From positions 17,120,501 to 17,184,500 of the forward strand of contig OZ059899.1 of the NCBI GenBank assembly GCA_964057225.1: DNA of 64,000 nucleotides, in the 5' to 3' direction. This document shows positions 39,101 to 50,893 of the stretch, piece after piece. The stretch is from Auanema rhodensis (lineage: Eukaryota; Nematoda; Chromadorea; Rhabditida; Rhabditidae). Every line of letters begins with the position of its first letter. The stretch's first letter is position 1. A model generated the notes under the pieces. It was not told where the DNA came from. It made no database searches and saw only the letters and a list, made by a program, of their open reading frames with translations. The position numbers and the translations under genes were made by a program.

Positions 39101-40716
39101 TTGTTTTTAGATTCCTTTTTTCAAGGCAAAGACGATGGACAATGTTATTCAACGAAAAAATTAATTCTGCAGGGTGAAAATCGAGGATATAAGTGTGAAC
39201 TTATATCAGTTGATATCTCGGTGCATTTTTAAGCTAGCGCAAATCTGATAACACAGATCGACGCAGCTTAAAAATCCGCATCGAATGCACTATACAACAT
39301 TGAGAAACGCTTAATACAAAAATTAGTTATGATCGTTTGAAAAAAGACGCATTAGTGTATGTTGAGTTTCCATGTACACTCAACATTGCTTCCAAAAACA
39401 TTTTGACAAAAATTTTTTCGAAAAATTTCAGAATATTTTAGCAAAAAATAGTTGTTTTTAGATTCCTTTTTTCAAGGCAAAGACGATGGACAATGTTATT
39501 CAACGAAAAAATTAATTCTGCAGGGTGAAAATCGAGGATATAAGTGTGAACTTATATCAGTTGATATCTCGGTGCATTTTTAAGCTTGCGCAAATCTGAT
39601 AACACAGATCGACGCAGCTTAAAAATCCGCATCGAATGCACTATACAACATTGAGTAACGCTTAATACAAAAATTAGTTATGATCGTTTGAAAAAAGACG
39701 CATTAGTGTATGTTGAGTTTCCATGTACACTCAACATTGCTTCCAAAAACATTTTTACAAAAATTTTTCCGAAAAATTTCAAAATAATTTCGCAAAAAGT
39801 AGATGTTTTTAGATTCCTTTTTTCAAGGCAAAGACGATGGACAATGTTATTCAACGGAAAAATTAATTCTGCAGGGTGAAAATCGAGGATATAAGTGTGA
39901 ACTTATATCAGTTGATATCTCGGTGCATTTTTAAGCTTGCGCAAATCTGATAACACAGATCGACGCAGCTTAAAAATCCGCATCGAATGCACTATACAAC
40001 ATTGAGAAACGCTTAATACAAAAATTAGTTATGATCGTTTGAAAAAAGACGCATTAATGTATGTTGAGTTTCCATGTACACTCAACATTGCTTCCAAAAA
40101 CATTTTGACAAAAATTTTTTCGAAAAATTTCAGAATATTTTAGCAAAAAATAGTTGTTTTTAGATTCCTTTTTTCAAGGCAAAGACGATGGACAATGTTA
40201 TTCAACGAAAAAATTAATTCTGCAGGGTGAAAATCGAGGATATAAGTGTGAACTTATATCAGTTGATATCTCGGTGAATTTTTAAGCTAGCGCAAATCTG
40301 ATAAAACAGATCGACGCAGTTTAAAAATCCGCATCGAATGCACTATACAACATTGAGAAACGCTTAATACAAAAATTAGTTATGATCGTTTGAAAAAAGA
40401 CGCATTAGTGTATGTTGAGTTTCCATGTACACTCAACATTGCTTCCAAAAACATTTTGACAAAAATTTTTTCGAAAAATTTCAAAATAATTTCGCAAAAA
40501 GTAGATGTTTTTAGATTCCTTTTTTCAAGGCAAAGACGATGGACAATGTTATTCAACGGAAAAATTAATTCTGCAGGGTGAAAATCGAGGATATAAGTGT
40601 GAACTTATATCAGTTGATATCTCGGTGCATTTTTAAGCTTGCGCAAATCTGATAACACAGATCGACGCAGCTTAAAAATCCGCATCGAATGCACTATACA
40701 ACATTGAGTAACGCTT
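36154..40716. repeat. 13-monomer unit (4563 bp), first copy
   Basis: It contains the six-member cassette (m287 G copy, two FE, PG, the m210 C class B, class B), then two 702-bp class-B dimers (38260-39663, second members with m275 T and m344 T). These are followed by a GK copy, a class-B copy with m43 A (gcattaatg) and, at 40366-40716, a C/A hybrid with m344 T. The first twelve monomers recur at 40717-44928. Confidence 0.9.
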
Positions 40717-43700
40717 AATACAAAAATTAGTTATGATCGTTTGAAAAAAGACGCATTAGTGTATGTTGAGTTTCCATGTACACTCAACATTGCTTCCAAA
40801 AACATTTTTACAAAAATTTTTCCGAAAAATTTCAAAATAATTTCGCAAAAAGTAGATGTTTTTAGATTCCTTTTTTCAAGGCAAAGACGATGGACAATGT
40901 TATTCAACGGAAAAATTAATTCTGCAGGGTGAAAATCGAGGATATAAGTGTGAACTTATATCAGTTGATATCTCGGTGCATTTTTAAGCTAGCGCAAATC
41001 TGGTAACACAGATCGACGCAGCTTAAAAATCCGCATCGAATGCACTATACAACATTGAGAAACGCTTAATACAAAAATTAGTTATGATCGTTTGAAAAAT
41101 GATGCATTAGTGTATGTTGAGTTTCCATGTACACTCAACATTGCTTCCAAAAACATTTTTACAAAAATTTTTCCGAAAAATTTCGAAATAATTTCGCAAA
41201 AAGTAGATGTTTTTAGATTTCTTTTTTCAAGGCAAAGACGATGGACATTGTTATTCAACGAAAAAATTAATTCTGCAGGGTGAAAATCGAGGATATAAGT
41301 GTGAACTTATATCAGTTGATATCTCGGTGCATTTTTAAGCTAGCGCAAATCTGATAACACAGATCGACGCAGCTTAAAAATCCGCATCGAATGCATTATA
41401 CAACATTGAGAAACGCTTAATACAAAAATTAGTTATGATCGTTTGAAAAATGATGCATTAGTGTATGTTGAGTTTCCATGTACACTCAACATTGCTTCCA
41501 AAAACATTTTTACAAAAATTTTTCCGAAAAATTTCGAAACAATTTCGCAAAAAGTAGATGTTTTTAGATTCTTTTTTTCAAGGCAAAGACGATGGACATT
41601 GTTATTCAACGAAAAAATTAATTCTGCAGGGTGAAAATCGAGGATATAAGTGTGAACTTATATCAGTTGATATCTCGGTGCATTTTTAAGCTAGCGCAAA
41701 TCTGATAACACAGATCGACGCAGTTTAAAAATCCGCATCGAATGCACTATACTACAATGAGAAACGCTTAATACAAAAATTAGTTATGATCGTTTGAAAA
41801 ATGATGCATTAGTGTATGTTGAGTTTCCATGTACACTCAACATTGCTTCCAAAAACATTTTTACAAAAATTTTTCCGAAAAATTTCAAAATAATTTCGCA
41901 AAAAGTAGATGTTTTTAGATTCCTTTTTTCAAGGCAAAGACGATGGACAATGTTATTCAACGAAAAAATTAATTCTCCAGGGTGAAAATCGAGGATGTAA
42001 GTGTGAGCTTATATCAGTTGATATCTCGGTGCATTTTTAAGCTAGCGCAAATCTGATAACACAGATCGACGCAGCTTACAAATCCGCATCGAATGCACTA
42101 TACTACATTGAGAAACGCTTAATACAAAAATTAGTTATGATCGTTTGAAAAAAGACGCATTAGTGTATGTTGAGTTTCCATGTACACTCAACATTGCTTC
42201 CAAAAACATTTTGACAAAAATTTTTTCGAAAAATTTCAGAATATTTTAGCAAAAAATAGTTGTTTTTAGATTCCTTTTTTCAAGGCAAAGACGATGGACA
42301 ATGTTATTCAACGAAAAAATTAATTCTGCCGGGTGAAAATCGAGGATATAAGTGTGAACTTATATCAGTTGATATCTCGGTGAATTTTTAAGCTAGCGCA
42401 AATCTGATAAAACAGATCGACGCAGTTTAAAAATCCGCATCGAATGCACTATACAACATTGAGAAACGCTTAATACAAAAATTAGTTATGATCGTTTGAA
42501 AAAAGACGCATTAGTGTATGTTGAGTTTCCATGTACACTCAACATTGCTTCCAAAAACATTTTGACAAAAATTTTTTCGAAAAATTTCAGAATATTTTAG
42601 CAAAAAATAGTTGTTTTTAGATTCCTTTTTTCAAGGCAAAGACGATGGACAATGTTATTCAACGAAAAAATTAATTCTGCAGGGTGAAAATCGAGGATAT
42701 AAGTGTGAACTTATATCAGTTGATATCTCGGTGCATTTTTAAGCTAGCGCAAATCTGATAACACAGATCGACGCAGCTTAAAAATCCGCATCGAATGCAC
42801 TATACAACATTGAGAAACGCTTAATACAAAAATTAGTTATGATCGTTTGAAAAAAGACGCATTAGTGTATGTTGAGTTTCCATGTACACTCAACATTGCT
42901 TCCAAAAACATTTTGACAAAAATTTTTTCGAAAAATTTCAGAATATTTTAGCAAAAAATAGTTGTTTTTAGATTCCTTTTTTCAAGGCAAAGACGATGGA
43001 CAATGTTATTCAACGAAAAAATTAATTCTGCAGGGTGAAAATCGAGGATATAAGTGTGAACTTATATCAGTTGATATCTCGGTGCATTTTTAAGCTAGCG
43101 CAAATCTGATAACACAGATCGACGCAGCTTAAAAATCCGCATCGAATGCACTATACAACATTGAGAAACGCTTAATACAAAAATTAGTTATGATCGTTTG
43201 AAAAAAGACGCATTAGTGTATGTTGAGTTTCCATGTACACTCAACATTGCTTCCAAAAACATTTTGACAAAAATTTTTTCGAAAAATTTCAGAATATTTT
43301 AGCAAAAAATAGTTGTTTTTAGATTCCTTTTTTCAAGGCAAAGACGATGGACAATGTTATTCAACGAAAAAATTAATTCTGCAGGGTGAAAATCGAGGAT
43401 ATAAGTGTGAACTTATATCAGTTGATATCTCGGTGCATTTTTAAGCTTGCGCAAATCTGATAACACAGATCGACGCAGCTTAAAAATCCGCATCGAATGC
43501 ACTATACAACATTGAGTAACGCTTAATACAAAAATTAGTTATGATCGTTTGAAAAAAGACGCATTAGTGTATGTTGAGTTTCCATGTACACTCAACATTG
43601 CTTCCAAAAACATTTTGACAAAAATTTTTTCGAAAAATTTCAGAATATTTTAGCAAAAAATAGTTGTTTTTAGATTCCTTTTTTCAAGGCAAAGACGATG

Positions 43701-44928
43701 GACAATGTTATTCAACGAAAAAATTAATTCTGCAGGGTGAAAATCGAGGATATAAGTGTGAACTTATATCAGTTGATATCTCGGTGCATTTTTAAGCTAG
43801 CGCAAATCTGATAACACAGATCGACGCAGCTTAAAAATCCGCATCGAATGCACTATACAACATTGAGAAACGCTTAATACAAAAATTAGTTATGATCGTT
43901 TGAAAAAAGACGCATTAGTGTATGTTGAGTTTCCATGTACACTCAACATTGCTTCCAAAAACATTTTGACAAAAATTTTTTCGAAAAATTTCAGAATATT
44001 TTAGCAAAAAATAGTTGTTTTTAGATTCCTTTTTTCAAGGCAAAGACGATGGACAATGTTATTCAACGAAAAAATTAATTCTGCAGGGTGAAAATCGAGG
44101 ATATAAGTGTGAACTTATATCAGTTGATATCTCGGTGCATTTTTAAGCTTGCGCAAATCTGATAACACAGATCGACGCAGCTTAAAAATCCGCATCGAAT
44201 GCACTATACAACATTGAGTAACGCTTAATACAAAAATTAGTTATGATCGTTTGAAAAAAGACGCATTAGTGTATGTTGAGTTTCCATGTACACTCAACAT
44301 TGCTTCCAAAAACATTTTTACAAAAATTTTTCCGAAAAATTTCAAAATAATTTCGCAAAAAGTAGATGTTTTTAGATTCCTTTTTTCAAGGCAAAGACGA
44401 TGGACAATGTTATTCAACGGAAAAATTAATTCTGCAGGGTGAAAATCGAGGATATAAGTGTGAACTTATATCAGTTGATATCTCGGTGCATTTTTAAGCT
44501 TGCGCAAATCTGATAACACAGATCGACGCAGCTTAAAAATCCGCATCGAATGCACTATACAACATTGAGAAACGCTTAATACAAAAATTAGTTATGATCG
44601 TTTGAAAAAAGACGCATTAATGTATGTTGAGTTTCCATGTACACTCAACATTGCTTCCAAAAACATTTTGACAAAAATTTTTTCGAAAAATTTCAGAATA
44701 TTTTAGCAAAAAATAGTTGTTTTTAGATTCCTTTTTTCAAGGCAAAGACGATGGACAATGTTATTCAACGAAAAAATTAATTCTGCAGGGTGAAAATCGA
44801 GGATATAAGTGTGAACTTATATCAGTTGATATCTCGGTGAATTTTTAAGCTAGCGCAAATCTGATAAAACAGATCGACGCAGTTTAAAAATCCGCATCGA
44901 ATGCACTATACAACATTGAGAAACGCTT
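40717..44928. repeat. 13-monomer unit, second copy (12 monomers retained)
   Basis: These twelve monomers match 36154-40365 one for one, including m153 T in the second member, the C at m210, the alternating m275 and m344 dimers and the m43 A copy. I noticed no difference between the two 4212-bp blocks by eye. The thirteenth member is replaced by class-B monomers, marking the exchange point near 44928. Confidence 0.9.
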
Positions 44929-47900
44929 AATACAAAAATTAGTTATGATCGTTTGAAAAAAGACGCATTAGTGTATGTTGAGTTTCCATGTACACTCAAC
45001 ATTGCTTCCAAAAACATTTTGACAAAAATTTTTTCGAAAAATTTCAGAATATTTTAGCAAAAAATAGTTGTTTTTAGATTCCTTTTTTCAAGGCAAAGAC
45101 GATGGACAATGTTATTCAACGAAAAAATTAATTCTGCAGGGTGAAAATCGAGGATATAAGTGTGAACTTATATCAGTTGATATCTCGGTGAATTTTTAAG
45201 CTAGCGCAAATCTGATAAAACAGATCGACACAGCTTAAAAATCCGCATCGAATGCACTATACAACGTTGAGAAACGCTTAATACAAAAATTAGTTATGAT
45301 CGTTTGAAAAAAGACGCGTTAGTGTATGTTGAGTTTCCATGTACACTCAACATTGCTTCCAAAAACATTTTGACAAAAATTTTTTCGAAAAATTTCAGAA
45401 TATTTTAGCAAAAAATAGTTGTTTTTAGATTCCTTTTTTCAAGGCAAAGACGATGGACAATGTTATTCAACGAAAAAATTAATTCTGCAGGGTGAAAATC
45501 GAGGATATAAGTGTGAACTTATATCAGTTGATATCTCGGTGCATTTTTAAGCTAGCGCAAATCTGATAACACAGATCGACGCAGCTTAAAAATCCGCATC
45601 GAATGCACTATACAACATTGAGAAACGCTTAATACAAAAATTAGTTATGATCGTTTGAAAAAAGACGCATTAGTGTATGTTGAGTTTCCATGTACACTCA
45701 ACATTGCTTCCAAAAACATTTTGACAAAAATTTTTTCGAAAAATTTCAAAATAATTTCGCAAAAAGTAGATGTTTTTAGATTCCTTTTTTCAAGGCAAAG
45801 ACGATGGACAATGTTATTCAACGGAAAAATTAATTCTGCAGGGTGAAAATCGAGGATATAAGTGTGAACTTATATCAGTTGATATCTCGGTGAATTTATA
45901 AGCTTGCGCAAATCTGATAACACAGATCGACGCAGCTTAAAAATCCGCATCGAATGCACTATACAACATTGAGTAACGCTTAATACAAAAATTAGTTATG
46001 ATCGTTTGAAAAAAGACGCATTAGTGTATGTTGAGTTTCCATGTACACTCAACATTGCTTCCAAAAACATTTTGACAAAAATTTTTTCGAAAAATTTCAG
46101 AATATTTTAGCAAAAAATAGTTGTTTTTAGATTCCTTTTTTCAAGGCAAAGACGATGGACAATGTTATTCAACGAAAAAATTAATTCTGCAGGGTGAAAA
46201 TCGAGGATATAAGTGTGAACTTATATCAGTTGATATCTCGGTGAATTTATAAGCTAGCGCAAATCTGATAACACAGATCGACGCAGCTTAAAAATCCGCA
46301 TCGAATGCACTATACAACATTGAGAAACGCTTAATACAAAAATTAGTTATGATCGTTTGAAAAAAGACGCATTAGTGTATGTTGAGTTTCCATGTACACT
46401 CAACATTGCTTCCAAAAACATTTTGACAAAAATTTTTTCGAAAAATTTCAGATTATTTTAGCAAAAAATAGTTGTTTTTAGATTCCTTTTTTCAAGGCAA
46501 AGACGATGGACAATGTTATTCAACGAAAAAATTAATTCTGCAGGGTGAAAATCGAGGATATAAGTGTGAACTTATATCAGTTGATATCTCGGTGAATTTA
46601 TAAGCTAGCGCAAATCTGATAACACAGATCGACGCAGCTTAAAAATCCGCATCGAATGCACTATACAACATTGAGAAACGCTTAATACAAAAATTAGTTA
46701 TGATCGTTTGAAAAAAGACGCATTAATGTATGTTGAGTTTCCATGTACACTCAACATTGCTTCCAAAAACATTTTGACAAAAATTTTTTCGAAAAATTTC
46801 AGAATATTTTAGCAAAAAATAGTTGTTTTTAGATTCCTTTTTTCAAGGCAAAGACGATGGACAATGTTATTCAACGAAAAAATTAATTCTGCAGGGTGAA
46901 AATCGAGGATATAAGTGTGAACTTATATCAGTTGATATCTCGGTGAATTTTTAAGCTAGCGCAAATCTGATAAAACAGATCGACGCAGTTTAAAAATCCG
47001 CATCGAATGCACTATACAACATTGAGAAACGCTTAATACAAAAATTAGTTATGATCGTTTGAAAAAAGACGCATTAGTGTATGTTGAGTTTCCATGTACA
47101 CTCAACATTGCTTCCAAAAACATTTTGACAAAAATTTTTTCGAAAAATTTCAGAATATTTTAGCAAAAAATAGTTGTTTTTAGATTCCTTTTTTCAAGGC
47201 AAAGACGATGGACAATGTTATTCAACGAAAAAATTAATTCTGCAGGGTGAAAATCGAGGATATAAGTGTGAACTTATATCAGTTGATATCTCGGTGAATT
47301 TTTAAGCTAGCGCAAATCTGATAAAACAGATCGACACAGCTTAAAAATCCGCATCGAATGCACTATACAACGTTGAGAAACGCTTAATACAAAAATTAGT
47401 TATGATCGTTTGAAAAAAGACGCGTTAGTGTATGTTGAGTTTCCATGTACACTCAACATTGCTTCCAAAAACATTTTGACAAAAATTTTTTCGAAAAATT
47501 TCAGAATATTTTAGCAAAAAATAGTTGTTTTTAGATTCCTTTTTTCAAGGCAAAGACGATGGACAATGTTATTCAACGAAAAAATTAATTCTGCAGGGTG
47601 AAAATCGAGGATATAAGTGTGAACTTATATCAGTTGATATCTCGGTGCATTTTTAAGCTAGCGCAAATCTGATAACACAGATCGACGCAGCTTAAAAATC
47701 CGCATCGAATGCACTATACAACATTGAGAAACGCTTAATACAAAAATTAGTTATGATCGTTTGAAAAAAGACGCATTAGTGTATGTTGAGTTTCCATGTA
47801 CACTCAACATTGCTTCCAAAAACATTTTGACAAAAATTTTTTCGAAAAATTTCAGAATATTTTAGCAAAAAATAGTTGTTTTTAGATTCCTTTTTTCAAG

Positions 47901-48087
47901 GCAAAGACGATGGACAATGTTATTCAACGAAAAAATTAATTCTGCAGGGTGAAAATCGAGGATATAAGTGTGAACTTATATCAGTTGATATCTCGGTGAA
48001 TTTATAAGCTAGCGCAAATCTGATAACACAGATCGACGCAGCTTAAAAATCCGCATCGAATGCACTATACAACATTGAGAAACGCTT
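44929..48087. repeat. Class-B monomers with a six-monomer echo
   Basis: The triplet at 44578-45630 (m43 A copy; class B with m263 A, m291 A, m302 A and a G in acaacgttg; class B with m39 G) recurs at 46684-47736, an offset of 2106 bp. Between them are a GK hybrid and two class-B copies sharing m268 A (gaatttata); one of these has gattatttt near 46451. No gene is seen. Confidence 0.86.
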
Positions 48088-50893
48088 AATACAAAAATTA
48101 GTTATGATCGTTTGAAAAAAGACGCATTAGTGTATGTTGAGTTTCCATGTACACTCAACATTGCTTCCAAAAACATTTTGACAAAAATTTTTTCGAAAAA
48201 TTTCAGAATATTTTAGCAAAAAATAGTTGTTTTTAGATTCCTTTTTTCAAGGCAAAGACGATGGACAATGTTATTCAACGAAAAAATTAATTCTGCAGGG
48301 TGAAAATCGAGGATATAAGTGTGAACTTATATCAGTTGATATCTCGGTGAATTTTTAAGCTAGCGCAAATCTGATAAAACAGATCGACACAGCTTAAAAA
48401 TCCGCATCGAATGCACTATACAACATTGAGAAACGCTTAATACAAAAATTAGTTATGATCGTTTGAAAAAAGACGCGTTAGTGTATGTTGAGTTTCCATG
48501 TACACTCAACATTGCTTCCAAAAACATTTTGACGAAAATTTTTTCGAAAAATTTCAGAATATTTTAGCAAAAAATAGTTGTTTTTAGATTCTTTTTTTCA
48601 AGGCAAAGACGATGGACAATGTTATTCAACGAAAAAATTAATTCTGCAGGGTGAAAATCGAGGATATAAGTGTGAACTTATATCAGTTGATATCTCGGTG
48701 CATTTTTAAGCTAGCGCAAATCTGATAACACAGATCGACGAAGCTTAAAAATCCGCATCGAATGCACTATACAACATTGAGAAACGCTTAATACAAAAAT
48801 TAGTTATGATCTTTGAAAAAAGACGCATTAGTGTATGTTGAGTTTCCATGTACACTCAACATTGCTTCCAAAAACATTTTGACAAAAATTTTTTCGAAAA
48901 ATTTCAGAATATTTTAGCAAAAAATAGTTGTTTTTAGATTCCTTTTTTCAAGGCAAAGACGATGGACAATGTTATTCAACGAAAAAATTAATTCTGCAGG
49001 GTGAAAATCGAGGATATAAGTGTGAACTTATATCAGTTGATATCTCGGTGAATTTTTAAGCTAGCGCAAATCTGATAAAACAGATCGACACAGCTTAAAA
49101 ATCCGCATCGAATGCACTATACAACATTGAGAAACGCTTAATACAAAAATTAGTTATGATCGTTTGAAAAAAGACGCGTTAGTGTATGTTGAGTTTCCAT
49201 GTACACTCAACATTGCTTCCAAAAACATTTTGACAAAAATTTTTTCGAAAAATTTCAGAATATTTTAGCAAAAAATAGTTGTTTTTAGATTCTTTTTTTC
49301 AAGGCAAAGACGATGGACAATGTTATTCAACGAAAAAATTAATTCTGCAGGGTGAAAATCGAGGATATAAGTGTGAACTTATATCAGTTGATATCTCGGT
49401 GCATTTTTAAGCTAGCGCAAATCTGATAACACAGATCGACGCAACTTAAAAATCCGCATCGAATGCACTATACAACATTGAGAAACGCTTAATACAAAAA
49501 TTAGTTATGATCGTTTGAAAAAAGACGCATTAGTGTATGTTGAGTTTCCATGTACACTCAACATTGCTTCCAAAAACATTTTGACAAAAATTTTTTCGAA
49601 AAATTTCAGAATATTTTAGCAAAAAATAGTTGTTTTTAGATTCCTTTTTTCAAGGCAAAGACGATGGACAATGTTATTCAACGAAAAAATTAATTCTGCA
49701 GGGTGAAAATCGAGGATATAAGTGTGAACTTATATCAGTTGATATCTCGGTGAATTTTTAAGCTAGCGCAAATCTGATAAAACAGATCGACACAGCTTAA
49801 AAATCCGCATCGAATGCACTATACAACATTGAGAAACGCTTAATACAAAAATTAGTTATGATCGTTTGAAAAAAGACGCGTTAGTGTATGTTGAGTTTCC
49901 ATGTACACTCAACATTGCTTCCAAAAACATTTTGACAAAAATTTTTTCGAAAAATTTCAGAATATTTTAGCAAAAAATAGTTGTTTTTAGATTCTTTTTT
50001 TCAAGGCAAAGGCGATGGACAATGTTATTCAACGAAAAAATTAATTCTGCAGGGTGAAAATCGAGGATATAAGTGTGAACTTATATCAGTTGATATCTCG
50101 GTGCATTTTTAAGCTAGCGCAAATCTGATAACACAGATCGACGCAGCTTAAAAATCCGCATCGAATGCACTATACAACATTGAGAAACGCTTAATACAAA
50201 AATTAGTTATGATCTTTGAAAAAAGACGCATTAGTGTATGTTGAGTTTCCATGTACACTCAACATTGCTTCCAAAAACATTTTGACAAAAATTTTTTCGA
50301 AAAATTTCAGAATATTTTAGCAAAAAATAGTTGTTTTTAGATTCCTTTTTTCAAGGCAAAGACGATGGACAATGTTATTCAACGAAAAAATTAATTCTGC
50401 AGGGTGAAAATCGAGGATATAAGTGTGAACTTATATCAGTTGATATCTCGGTGAATTTTTAAGCTAGCGCAAATCTGATAAAACAGATCGACGCAGTTTA
50501 AAAATCCGCATCGAATGCACTATACAACATTGAGAAACGCTTAATACAAAAATTAGTTATGATCGTTTGAAAAAAGACGCATTAGTGTATGTTCAGTTTC
50601 CATGTACACTCAACATTGCTTCCAAAAACATTTTGACAAAAATTTTTTCGAAAAATTTCAGAATATTTTAGCAAAAAATAGTTGTTTTTAGATTCCTTTT
50701 TTCAAGGCAAAGACGATGGACAATGTTATTCAACGAAAAAATTAATTCTGCAGGGTGAAAATCGAGGATATAAGTGTGAACTTATATCAGTTGATATCTC
50801 GGTGAATTTATAAGCTAGCGCAAATCTGATAACACAGATCGACGCAGCTTAAAAATCCGCATCGAATGCACTATACAACATTGAGAAACGCTT
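48088..50893. repeat. Eight-monomer class-B HOR (2806 bp), first copy
   Basis: Class-B copies with m263 A, m291 A, m302 A alternate with copies carrying m39 G and m154 T. Private markers include acgaaaat (near 48532), gacgaagc (near 48738), gcaactt (near 49441) and gttcag (near 50592). Two members lack one base (gatctttg instead of gatcgtttg) at 48811 and 50214. The block repeats directly at 50894-53699. Confidence 0.9.
48811..48811. repeat. 1-bp deletion marker (gatctttg), first of five
   Basis: The consensus gatcgtttg (m20-m28) has lost its G, giving a 350-bp monomer. The same deletion is seen at 50214, 51617, 53020 and 53721, spaced 1403, 1403, 1403 and 701 bp. It is the first length change in the window; the preceding 139 monomers are all exactly 351 bp. 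Confidence 0.92.
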
